Translations under genes and position numbers: made by a program
Source of the DNA: Nitrospirillum iridis
GTDB taxonomy: Bacteria > Pseudomonadota > Alphaproteobacteria > Azospirillales > Azospirillaceae
DNA length: 64,000 bases
Assembly: GCF_014205765.1 (NCBI RefSeq)
Contig: NZ_JACIIZ010000003.1
Location: 310,001-374,000 of the forward strand
Reading direction: 5' to 3'
Notes under the pieces: model-generated
Told to the model about the DNA's origin: nothing
Databases searched by the model: none
What the model saw: the letters and a program-made list of their open reading frames with translations, nothing else
Shown: piece after piece, positions 42,637 to 50,692 of the stretch
Layout: every line of letters starts with the position of its first letter
Numbering within the stretch: the first letter of the stretch is position 1

Positions 42637-44859
42637 ATGAAGGGCACGATTGGTATCCGGGCGTTGCTCGCCTCGACTATTCTTGCAACTTTCTCTTTCT
42701 GGTCGCAGCCGGGCCTGGCTGATGGCGCCGCCGCCGACGATGGCCTGGACGATCTGCAGGAAATCGTCGTCACGGCGCAAAAGAAGTCCGAGCGTCTGAT
42801 GGACGTGCCGGCATCCATCGCCGTGGTCAACACCCAGTCGCTGCTGCAGACCAACAGCACCCAGCTGCGTGACTTCTATGCCCAGGTCCCGGGCCTGAAC
42901 GTGACGTCCAGCGGCAACGGCCGCACCACCATCGCCATCCGCGGCATCACCACCGGCGGCGGTAACAACCCCACCGTGGGCCTGACCATCGATGACGTTC
43001 CCATCGGTTCGGCCACCAGCTCCGGCTTGGGTGACGCGGTCGTGCCGGAAATCGACCCCTCCAGCCTGCAGCAGATCGAAGTGCTGCGCGGCCCTCAGGG
43101 CAGCCTGTACGGCGCCAGCTCCATGGGCGGCCTGATCCGCTATGTGACGGCGGCGCCCAGCCTGACGGAGACCTTCGGCCAGGTGGCCGTCAGCGGTTCC
43201 ACCGTCGCGCATGGCGGCGAGGGCGGCGGCGGCCGGGCCTACATCAACGTGCCCCTGGTCGAGGACAAGCTGGGGCTGCGGGTCAGCGCCTTCGCCCGCA
43301 TGGACCCAGGCTACATGACCAACGTCAACAGCGGCCAGACGGAAATCAACGTCAACCGCACCGAGGGCGGTCGCGCCACCCTGCTGTGGCAGATCACGCC
43401 CAGCGTCAGCTATCAGGCGTCGGCGACCTACCAGCACATGACGGCCGGTGGTTCCTCCAATGAATATGTGACGGTCAACCGCCAGACCCTGTACGGCGAC
43501 TACACCCAGGCGCCCATCGCCGGTCTCAACACCGGCTATCTTGACATGGGCATCTACAACGGCAACCTGAAGGCGGACCTGGGCTTCGCCAATCTGGTGG
43601 CCGTGACCTCCTACAGCCACACGGTCTTCAACGGCCCGCAGGACACCACCGGTACCTTCGGCCGCTACCTGGGGTTTTTCTTCCCGTCCTCGGCGTTGCC
43701 GAGCCTGGGGACCGGCATCTACAACTACTACCAGACGAACAAGATCAGCCAGGAAGTCCGCCTGGAATCCCAGCCGGGTGGCATGATCGACTGGATGGTC
43801 GGCGGCTTCGCCACCAATGAAGACAATCTGAATCGCCAGAACGTCTACGTAGCCGATAAGTCCAATGGCCAGAACGTCGGCTTTCCCGACCTTTACACCG
43901 TGTTCGGCCCGTCGCATTACCGCGAATATGCCGGCTTCGGTTCTGCCACCTATCACTTCGACGATAAGCTGGACTTCACCTTTGGTGGCCGCTACAGCCG
44001 CCAGTTCCAGGAGAACGCCAGCGAGGTTGGCGGCGTGTTGCAGGGCGATACCAGCTACAGCGACCTGCATTCCAACACCAGCGTGTTCACCTACTCGCTC
44101 GGGCCGCAGTATCACATCAGCCCGAACATGATGGTCTACGGCCGCGTCTCCACGGGATATCGTCCCGGCGGCCCGAACGACGCGCCGGGTGAGCCCGCCG
44201 CCTACAACTCCGATACCACCACCAATTATGAGGTGGGCTTCAAGGGGGTTCTGGTCGACCGCCTGCTGACGGTGGACGCCGCCCTGTTCGACATCGAATG
44301 GGACGATATCCAGCTGCAGGCGGCGTCACCCACCGGCTTCTCCTACATCCAGAACGGCGGTACCGCCCGGTCGCGGGGCGCGGAGCTGACCCTGACCCTG
44401 ACGCCGTCCGAAGGCCTGAGCGTGGTGGCCAACCTGGGGTACACCGACGCGACGCTGACCGAGAACATCAAGACCTCCGGCCTCTATGGCCTGAAGGGCC
44501 AGCGCTTGCCGTACTCCGCCAAATTCAGCGGCAGCCTGTCGGCCGACCAGAAGTTCCGCATCATGGACGGCTTCACCGGCTTCGTCGGCGGCACCGTGTC
44601 CTATATGGGCGACCGCTACAGCGTGTTCCCCACCAAGTCCACGGGCCAGCGCTTCTTCATGCCGTCCTATGCCACGGTGGACGTGCGGGCTGGCGTGACC
44701 CACGACGATTGGAACCTGTCGGTCTATGGCAAGAACCTGGGCAGCGAGATCGCCTTCATCTCGGGTGGCCCGCTGGATACCATCACCCGCACGGGCACGT
44801 ATTCCGCGGCCATCATCCAGCCGCGGACCTTCGGCGTCACGATCAGCAAGGACTTCTAA
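42637..44859 (+). CDS. TonB-dependent receptor (OmpR-like/CUB group)
   Basis: 740 residues from the ATG at 42637 (frame open from 42409). Signal peptide about 1-31. TonB box LQEIVVTAQKKSE, plug with LRDFYAQVPGLNVTSSGNGR, RGITTGGGNNPTVGLTIDDV and GPQGSLYGASSMGGLIRYVT; large barrel with the usual last strand ending TFGVTISKDF. This is the iron-independent type frequent in sphingomonads and caulobacters that carry oligomeric nutrients. Lying between peptidase genes, it is the best candidate for bringing a peptide into the periplasm (inference). Confidence 0.9.
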   Translation: MKGTIGIRALLASTILATFSFWSQPGLADGAAADDGLDDLQEIVVTAQKKSERLMDVPASIAVVNTQSLLQTNSTQLRDFYAQVPGLNVTSSGNGRTTIAIRGITTGGGNNPTVGLTIDDVPIGSATSSGLGDAVVPEIDPSSLQQIEVLRGPQGSLYGASSMGGLIRYVTAAPSLTETFGQVAVSGSTVAHGGEGGGGRAYINVPLVEDKLGLRVSAFARMDPGYMTNVNSGQTEINVNRTEGGRATLLWQITPSVSYQASATYQHMTAGGSSNEYVTVNRQTLYGDYTQAPIAGLNTGYLDMGIYNGNLKADLGFANLVAVTSYSHTVFNGPQDTTGTFGRYLGFFFPSSALPSLGTGIYNYYQTNKISQEVRLESQPGGMIDWMVGGFATNEDNLNRQNVYVADKSNGQNVGFPDLYTVFGPSHYREYAGFGSATYHFDDKLDFTFGGRYSRQFQENASEVGGVLQGDTSYSDLHSNTSVFTYSLGPQYHISPNMMVYGRVSTGYRPGGPNDAPGEPAAYNSDTTTNYEVGFKGVLVDRLLTVDAALFDIEWDDIQLQAASPTGFSYIQNGGTARSRGAELTLTLTPSEGLSVVANLGYTDATLTENIKTSGLYGLKGQRLPYSAKFSGSLSADQKFRIMDGFTGFVGGTVSYMGDRYSVFPTKSTGQRFFMPSYATVDVRAGVTHDDWNLSVYGKNLGSEIAFISGGPLDTITRTGTYSAAIIQPRTFGVTISKDF

Positions 44860-44884
44860 GGTCCACGCTGAGGGCAGCGCTTAA

Positions 44885-44915
44885 AGGGCCGGTCCGGGAG
44901 TACCGGGCCGGCCCT
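44885..44915 (+). terminator. Terminator after second TonB receptor
   Basis: AGGGCCGG (44885-44892) and CCGGCCCT (44908-44915) arms with an inner CGG/CCG pair, followed by CCTTATT. Confidence 0.65.
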
Positions 44916-44955
44916 CCTTATTCCAGGTGGGCGAAGAACAAACGGGGCGTGGGCG

Positions 44956-46680
44956 ATGCGGCATCTGAAAACACTCGGCCTGGCGGCGATGTTGGCCCTA
45001 TCGGCCGCGCCGGTGGCCCTGGCAGCCCCGGTGGCGGCCCCGGAATTGACTGTCACCCTGAAACCGGCGGCCAGTGACGCCGACGGCACGGTGCCCTTCG
45101 TCGATGTGACGGTGGACATTCCCGCCGTCTCGGCTGGCGCCGGCGCCCCCTTGCTGCGCCTGCCGCTGGTCGCCGACAACGTCAGGACTGTGGCCGAGAC
45201 GCTGTCCAATCTTTCAGCAAGCGACGACGCCGGTCCGCTTGACCTGGTGGTCCAGGATGATGCCGACAAGCCGACCCGGGCCTATCGCCATTGGACGGCG
45301 GCACGCGCTGTCCGGGGTACGCTGACCGTCCGCTACCGGGCGCCCGTCACCACATTGGCCAACCCGCGCGGTGCCGCGCCGCCCCTGGAATTGCGTACCG
45401 ATGGCGGCGGCTTCTCCGGTGCCGCGGAAACCTTCCTCATTGTGCCGGAGGCCGACACGGCCTACCGCCTGGCGATCCGGTGGGACCTATCGGCGTCCGG
45501 GGGTGGGGCCGCCGGCGTGTCCAGCCTGGGCACGGGCGATGTCACCTCGCCCGACGCGCTGACGCCCGAGGAACTGGGCGCCACCTACGTCATGGGCGGG
45601 GCCGTCCACCGCTATCCCGAGGTGCCACCGCGCCAGGGCTTCTTCTCCGTCTGGCAAGGCAGCCCGCCCTTCGACGGCACGGCCCTGATGCGGTGGACGG
45701 AGACGCTGTACCACCACTATCTGGGCTATTTCAAAGCGGAGGGCACGCCCCCCTATGGCGTCTTCTTGCGGCCCAACCTGGTGAATGCCGGCGGTGGGGT
45801 GGAACTGAACGGATCCTTTATCGGCACCTTCGACCAGAAGACCGATGAACGGCAGTTCAAGTTCACCTTGGCGCACGAGATGGTGCACACCTTCATAGAG
45901 TCCTTGGACAGCCCCCAGGGTCTGCAGTCCTCCTGGTTCAGCGAGGGCATCGCCGTCTACTACCAGAACCGCCTGCCGTTGCGTGCCGGCATGATCACGG
46001 GCGACGAGTTCCTGAAGGACCTCAACACGACGGCGGCGCGCTACTACACCAACGTACTCAACACCACGCCCAACAGCGTCATTCCCGAACGCTTCTGGGC
46101 CGACACCCGGGTGCGGGTGTTGCCCTACGACCGGGGCGCCCTCTATTTCGCCCTGGTCGATGGCGAGGTGCGGAAGGCCAGCCACGGCCGGCGCTCACTG
46201 GATGATCTGGTTCTGGCCATGCTGGACCGCCGCCGCCACGGCCAGCCCATGGATCATGCGGCCTGGGTGGCGACGGTGACCAAGGAACTGGGCCCGCGCG
46301 GCAAGGTGGAGTTGGAGGCCATGCTGGGTGGCGCCCTGGTGCTGCCGGACGATGACGCTTTCGGCCCCTGCTTCACCCGTGTCACGGCGCCGTTGCGCCG
46401 CTACCAGCTGGGTTTCGATCCGGAGGTGTTGATTGAACCGAAGCGCATCGTCCATGGCCTTATTCCGGGATCGGCCGCGGCGGTGGCGGGGCTGCGCGAT
46501 GGCGACGAAATCGTCAGGCCGGTGCCGCAGGACGGGATACAGGCGGACCAGAAGGCGACACTGACCCTGCAAGTGAGGCGGGATGGCCAGGTCTTCCCCA
46601 TCACCTACCTGCCGCGGGGGGAGATGGTGGACGCCTATCAGTGGGCGCGGCGGCCTGGCGCGCCGGCCAGCTGCAGGTAG
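44956..46680 (+). CDS. Exported M61-type metalloprotease with PDZ domain
   Basis: 574 residues, signal peptide about 1-23. The zinc motif HEMVHTFIE is at about residues 307-315 with the downstream ligand in WFSEGIAVYY. The N-terminal half is beta-rich as in M61 glycyl aminopeptidases, and a PDZ-like domain occupies the C-terminus (LIPGSAAAVAGLRDGDEIVR). These enzymes release N-terminal residues from peptides in the periplasm. It follows the second TonB receptor, 96 bases after its stop but after a terminator, so it may have its own promoter. Confidence 0.82.
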   Translation: MRHLKTLGLAAMLALSAAPVALAAPVAAPELTVTLKPAASDADGTVPFVDVTVDIPAVSAGAGAPLLRLPLVADNVRTVAETLSNLSASDDAGPLDLVVQDDADKPTRAYRHWTAARAVRGTLTVRYRAPVTTLANPRGAAPPLELRTDGGGFSGAAETFLIVPEADTAYRLAIRWDLSASGGGAAGVSSLGTGDVTSPDALTPEELGATYVMGGAVHRYPEVPPRQGFFSVWQGSPPFDGTALMRWTETLYHHYLGYFKAEGTPPYGVFLRPNLVNAGGGVELNGSFIGTFDQKTDERQFKFTLAHEMVHTFIESLDSPQGLQSSWFSEGIAVYYQNRLPLRAGMITGDEFLKDLNTTAARYYTNVLNTTPNSVIPERFWADTRVRVLPYDRGALYFALVDGEVRKASHGRRSLDDLVLAMLDRRRHGQPMDHAAWVATVTKELGPRGKVELEAMLGGALVLPDDDAFGPCFTRVTAPLRRYQLGFDPEVLIEPKRIVHGLIPGSAAAVAGLRDGDEIVRPVPQDGIQADQKATLTLQVRRDGQVFPITYLPRGEMVDAYQWARRPGAPASCR

Positions 46681-46702
46681 GGCCGGCGGCGGTCCGGTCA
46701 GC

Positions 46703-46733
46703 TTATGCGCCGGGATAGCGAGTCAACGCATAA
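46703..46733. promoter_or_regulatory. TTATGC...GCATAA inverted pair before the aminotransferase gene
   Basis: TTATGC at 46703-46708 and GCATAA at 46728-46733 form an inverted pair with a 19-base spacer, 130 bases before the start. The 182-base gap also holds AGAATTTAGG at 46795-46804. Confidence 0.4.
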
Positions 46734-46862
46734 ACCAACCGACTCTCTGGCGCCACCCCGGGGCATTCGCAAAAAAACGCCCGGCGACTTGAATAGAATT
46801 TAGGCATCGCGGGATCGCGCCCCATGTGAGACGCGGTTGACCGCCCGGATAGGAAGTGCGCC

Positions 46863-48074
46863 TTGAAATCTGCTGGTATGTCCCTTGGCGTCGCGTCCCC
46901 CGCCAGCCATGGTGGCGACTTTTTCGCCACCACCCATTACTCCGATTGGGTGCGGGGCTCCCTGCGCGCGATGGCCAGCCGGCCCAACGCCATCGCCCTG
47001 TACGACAGCACCATCAGCGAACCGTCGGAACTGCTGGCCGGCCTCGTGGCGACATCCCTGGTGACACGCGCGGACGACGGGGGGCCGCGCCTGAGTTCCC
47101 GCTATGTCAGTGTCTTCGCCAATGGCAACCGCTTCCTGGTCGACGCTCTATGCGCCCGGTATGGCGAGACGCCGGACCGCCTGCAGACCACCACCGGGGT
47201 CACCGGCGGCCTGCAACTGATCCTGCGTGCCCTGGTCAAGCCCGGGGAACGGGTGCTGGTCGAGAACCCGGGTTTCACGCTGCTGTCCAACCTGGCGCTT
47301 GAGGCCGGCGCCGTCGTGGATGGGCTGGATCGGCCGGCGCCCGATTTCAGCATTGATCCCGCGCACCTGGCCGCCCGCCTGACGCCGGACACCCGCCTGG
47401 TCATTCTGACCAATCCACATAACCCCACCGGCGTTTTCCTGGATCACGCCACGCTTAAGGCCGTGGCCAAGGCGGCCGATGCCGCGGGCGCCCTGGTGGT
47501 GGTGGATGAGGTCTATGGCGATTTCGCCCGCCGGCCGTCCGCCGGCATGGCGGCCAAGCTGGCCCCCAACATCATCAGCCTGGCCAGCCTGACCAAGGTG
47601 TTCGGGCTGTTCGCGCTGAAATGCGGCTGGATGGTCGCGGACCCCCAGGTGCTGGCCCGTATCCGCGCCGGTCAGACGGAAGGGGACGCGGGCGTGTCCA
47701 AACTGACCCACGCCGTGGCCGCGCACGTGATGGAGAACGCCGACACCTTTGACCGGCATTGGCAGGCGATCATGACCGCCACCACGCCTGTCCTGCATCG
47801 CCATGCCAGCGCCATGCAGGCCGAAGGCCTGATCGACGGCGCGGTGCCGGCCGCCGGCTGCCTCTACTTTCCTCGCGTCATCGGGGTGACGGACACCCGG
47901 GCCCTGGCCCGGCACCTGTGGAACCAGGTCGACCTGCTGGTGGCGCCGGGTGAGTATTTCGGCCTGGCCGGCCATGTCCGCGTCGGCTACGCCGGCGATG
48001 CCGACACGCTGGACCGGGGGCTGACGCGGCTGCACGCTGGCTTGCGGGCCTGGCGGGCGGTGCAGGGACGCTGA
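46863..48074 (+). CDS. Cytosolic class I/II PLP aminotransferase
   Basis: 403 residues from a TTG with AGGAAG upstream; an ATG at 46878 lacks a ribosome site. Fold type I: GVTGGLQLILRALVKPGERV, NPHNPTGVFLDHATLKAVAK, VVDEVYGDFARR and the PLP lysine at about residue 245 in SLTKVFGLFALKCGWMVAD. No signal peptide, so it handles amino acids inside the cell. It is followed by an S10 gene 25 bases later, forming an operon. Confidence 0.83.
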   Translation: MKSAGMSLGVASPASHGGDFFATTHYSDWVRGSLRAMASRPNAIALYDSTISEPSELLAGLVATSLVTRADDGGPRLSSRYVSVFANGNRFLVDALCARYGETPDRLQTTTGVTGGLQLILRALVKPGERVLVENPGFTLLSNLALEAGAVVDGLDRPAPDFSIDPAHLAARLTPDTRLVILTNPHNPTGVFLDHATLKAVAKAADAAGALVVVDEVYGDFARRPSAGMAAKLAPNIISLASLTKVFGLFALKCGWMVADPQVLARIRAGQTEGDAGVSKLTHAVAAHVMENADTFDRHWQAIMTATTPVLHRHASAMQAEGLIDGAVPAAGCLYFPRVIGVTDTRALARHLWNQVDLLVAPGEYFGLAGHVRVGYAGDADTLDRGLTRLHAGLRAWRAVQGR

Positions 48075-48099
48075 CAGGGAAACGGGGGAGATGGGGGAC

Positions 48100-49566
48100 A
48101 TGCGGGCAGGCATACGATACGGCGTCAGCGTCCTGGTCCTGGCCTTGGCCGGCTGCGCCAGCCGGGATAACGCCCCCGCTGCCGATGCCGGCATCGCCCA
48201 GCGGATTGAGGTGGCGGGCAAGGCCCTGGTTTACACGGCCGAGGCCGCGACCTTGGACCTGACGGACGCGCAAGGCCAGGTGCGCGGCCATGTCTTCTAC
48301 ATGGCTTACCGCGTGCCGGGGCGGGGCAAGCGCCCTGTCACCTTCCTATGGAACGGGGGACCCGGCGCCAATTCCACCCTGCTGCATTTCGAGGCCTTCG
48401 GGCCCAAGCGGCTGGAGGCCGGCGGCCTGGTCGACAACGCCCAGACCCTGCTGGCTGACAGTGACCTGGTGTTCGTCGATCCCGTGGGCACGGGCTTCAG
48501 CCGTCCGGCGACGCCGGCCGACGGCGCCCGCTTTTACAGCACCTTGGGGGACATCGCCGCCGTCGCCGATTTCGTCCAGGCCTGGACCCGGCGGCATGGC
48601 GATGCCGGCGCCCTGTACCTGGCCGGCGAAAGCTATGGTGTCTGGCGGGCGGGCGGCGTGGCGGAGACGCTGGAGAGGCGGGGGCAGCCGGTCGCGGGCG
48701 TCATCCTCATCTCCGGCGGCATTCCTGTCGGCCCCGTGCTGTCCAAGGAACTGACCACCGCCCTGAAGCTGCCCGGCCGCGCGGCGGCGGCCCAGGTGCA
48801 CGGTCGCCTGCCGGCCAGCCTGGGGGCCGGTGGCCCGCAAGCGGCGGCCGATGCCACGCGCATTTGGGCGGAACAGATCTATGCGCCGGCATTGGCCCGT
48901 CTGGGCGAGCTTGACGCCCCGCGAAAGGTGGAACTGGCCCAGGACGTGGCGCGGCACCTGGGGTTGCCTGTGGACCAGGTGGATGGCGCCAGCCTCACCG
49001 TCTCCTCCCGCCAATTCCTGAACGGCCTGCTGCCGGGCCGCCGGCTGGACACCTTCGACATGCGCATCAGCACCCCGGCGGGACAAGCGGGCGGGGAGGA
49101 GCAGGCCGGTGGCCCAATCATGGTGCACTATCTGCGCGAGACCCTGGGCTATCGCACCGACCTGCCCTATCTCGGCCTGGAAAAGGATACGGATGCGGCG
49201 GCCACGCCGGTGGGTGAACAGTGGGACTACAATTCCGGCGACACCTCTCCGGCCGCCTTCGCCGCCGCCATTGCCGCCGCCCGCGCGGGTGAGGGGCCGC
49301 CGGGTGCCGAGCCCTGGATCCGCCGCGCCATGGAACTGGACCCGCACCTTCGCGTTTTCGTCGCCGCCGGCCTGTACGACAGCCTGAACAGCTGTTCCGC
49401 GAACGAAATGATCAAGGCCAGGCTGGAACCGGGCTTGTCCGCCCGGTTGTCGGTCAATTGCTATGGCGGGGGCCACATGATGTACCGCGACGCTGAGGCA
49501 CGGGTGCGGCTGAGTGCCGATCTCGGACGCTTCATCGCCCATCAGGCCGACGGCAATCAGCCCTAA
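48100..49566 (+). CDS. S10 carboxypeptidase-like lipoprotein, copy 2
   Basis: 488 residues from the ATG at 48100, chosen because GGGGGAG lies eight bases upstream (an ATG at 48091 is possible). The N-terminus MRAGIRYGVSVLVLALAGC ends in a lipobox, so it is membrane-anchored in the periplasm. S10 motifs: LWNGGPGANSTLLHFEAFGP, DLVFVDPVGTGFSRP, Ser178 in LAGESYGVWRAGG, VAAGLYDSLNSC and CYGGGHMMY. Co-transcribed with the aminotransferase. Confidence 0.86.
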   Translation: MRAGIRYGVSVLVLALAGCASRDNAPAADAGIAQRIEVAGKALVYTAEAATLDLTDAQGQVRGHVFYMAYRVPGRGKRPVTFLWNGGPGANSTLLHFEAFGPKRLEAGGLVDNAQTLLADSDLVFVDPVGTGFSRPATPADGARFYSTLGDIAAVADFVQAWTRRHGDAGALYLAGESYGVWRAGGVAETLERRGQPVAGVILISGGIPVGPVLSKELTTALKLPGRAAAAQVHGRLPASLGAGGPQAAADATRIWAEQIYAPALARLGELDAPRKVELAQDVARHLGLPVDQVDGASLTVSSRQFLNGLLPGRRLDTFDMRISTPAGQAGGEEQAGGPIMVHYLRETLGYRTDLPYLGLEKDTDAAATPVGEQWDYNSGDTSPAAFAAAIAAARAGEGPPGAEPWIRRAMELDPHLRVFVAAGLYDSLNSCSANEMIKARLEPGLSARLSVNCYGGGHMMYRDAEARVRLSADLGRFIAHQADGNQP

Positions 49567-49579
49567 GCGGCAATTTTAT

Positions 49580-50065
49580 TCATTGGAACTGGCGGGGCTT
49601 CAGCGGCACGGCGGTGGTGTGCTTGGCTTCCGACAGGGTGACGATGGAGCGGATGTCCTGCACGCCCGGCAGCTTCATCAGGCTGCTGAAGATGAACTCC
49701 TGATACCATTTGACGTCCGGCGCCACGACCTTCAGCAGGATGTCCATCTCCCCGAATACGGTATAGCACTCAAGGATTTCCGGGATGTTCTCAACACCCC
49801 GGAAGAAGGTTTGCCGTTCCTCGTCGGACAGTCGCGCCATCTTCACCTGGGCGAAGATCTGCATGTGGAAGCCCAGCTTCTCACGGTCGACGATGACGAC
49901 CTGGCCCTTGATATAGCCATCGTCATGCAGGCGCTGGATGCGACGCCAACACGGCGATTGGGAAATTCCAACCTTTTCAGCCAGTTCCGCCGTGGTCAGC
50001 GACGCGTCCCGCTGCATCAGCGTCAGGATTTTCATGTCTATGGCGTCTAGTTCGGCAGCCGGCAT
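49580..50065 (-). CDS. Lrp/AsnC-family regulator, copy 1
   Basis: 161 residues. N-terminal helix-turn-helix SLTTAELAEKVGISQSPCWR, then RIQRLHDDGYIKG; C-terminal RAM ligand domain (IFAQVKMARLSDEERQTFFR, CYTVFGEMDILLKVVAPDVK). About 82 % identical to the next gene by my alignment. It senses an amino acid; the neighbours suggest it controls the peptide island. It is third in the minus-strand operon (fused OCD, Lrp2, Lrp1). Confidence 0.9.
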   Translation of the reverse strand: MPAAELDAIDMKILTLMQRDASLTTAELAEKVGISQSPCWRRIQRLHDDGYIKGQVVIVDREKLGFHMQIFAQVKMARLSDEERQTFFRGVENIPEILECYTVFGEMDILLKVVAPDVKWYQEFIFSSLMKLPGVQDIRSIVTLSEAKHTTAVPLKPRQFQ

Positions 50066-50124
50066 ATCCTATGTCGTCCCCTGTTCAATTCCGCATCGCC
50101 CATGGGGGCTTCGGCCCCAGACCG

Positions 50125-50130
50125 GCATAA
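50125..50130. promoter_or_regulatory. GCATAA motif between the Lrp genes
   Basis: CCGGCATAAATCTACCC context, close to the CGGCATAATCTATTCCC stretch at 58395. It lies in the 136-base gap between the two Lrp genes and could be the Lrp1 promoter or an autoregulatory site. Confidence 0.35.
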
Positions 50131-50201
50131 ATCTACCCAGTTTGACGCCGCGCCGATAGGGCCGCTTTGCATACGGCTTGTGGTGCCCGCGCCGGCCCCG
50201 A

Positions 50202-50687
50202 TCACTGGAACTTGCGGGGCTTGAGCGGGATGGCCGTGGTGTTCTTGGCCTCCGATAGGGTGACGATGGAGCGGATATCCTCCACCCCCGGCAGCTTCAT
50301 CAAGGTCTGGAAGATGAACTCCTGGTACCACTTCACGTCTGGCGCTACGATCTTCAGCAAGGCGTCCATTTCCCCGAAAACGGTATAGCACTCAAGCACT
50401 TCCGGGATATTTTGGATTCCCCGGAAGAAGATTTCGCGCTCTTCCTCCGACAGCCGGGCGATCTTCACCTGGGCGAAGATGTGCATGTCGAAACCCAGCT
50501 TTTGGCGGTCGACCAGCACCACCTGGGCTTTGATGTAGCCCTCGTCATGCAGGCGCTGAACCCGCCGCCAGCAGGGCGATTGTGAGATCCCGACCCGTTC
50601 CGCCAGTTGCGCCGTCGTCAGCGAGGCGTCGCGCTGCATGTGCGTCAGGATCTTGGCGTCGATGGCGTCCAGTTCCACGGTCGCCAT
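50202..50687 (-). CDS. Lrp/AsnC-family regulator, copy 2
   Basis: 161 residues, same architecture as copy 1: LTTAQLAERVGISQSPCWRR helix-turn-helix and RAM domain with TVFGEMDALLKIVAPDVKWY. Differences are spread evenly, with most changes conservative, indicating a tandem duplication that has diverged. Its start is five bases after the fused OCD stop, so all are translated together. Hetero-oligomer formation by the two proteins is possible. Confidence 0.9.
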   Translation of the reverse strand: MATVELDAIDAKILTHMQRDASLTTAQLAERVGISQSPCWRRVQRLHDEGYIKAQVVLVDRQKLGFDMHIFAQVKIARLSEEEREIFFRGIQNIPEVLECYTVFGEMDALLKIVAPDVKWYQEFIFQTLMKLPGVEDIRSIVTLSEAKNTTAIPLKPRKFQ

Positions 50688-50692
50688 GGTCC

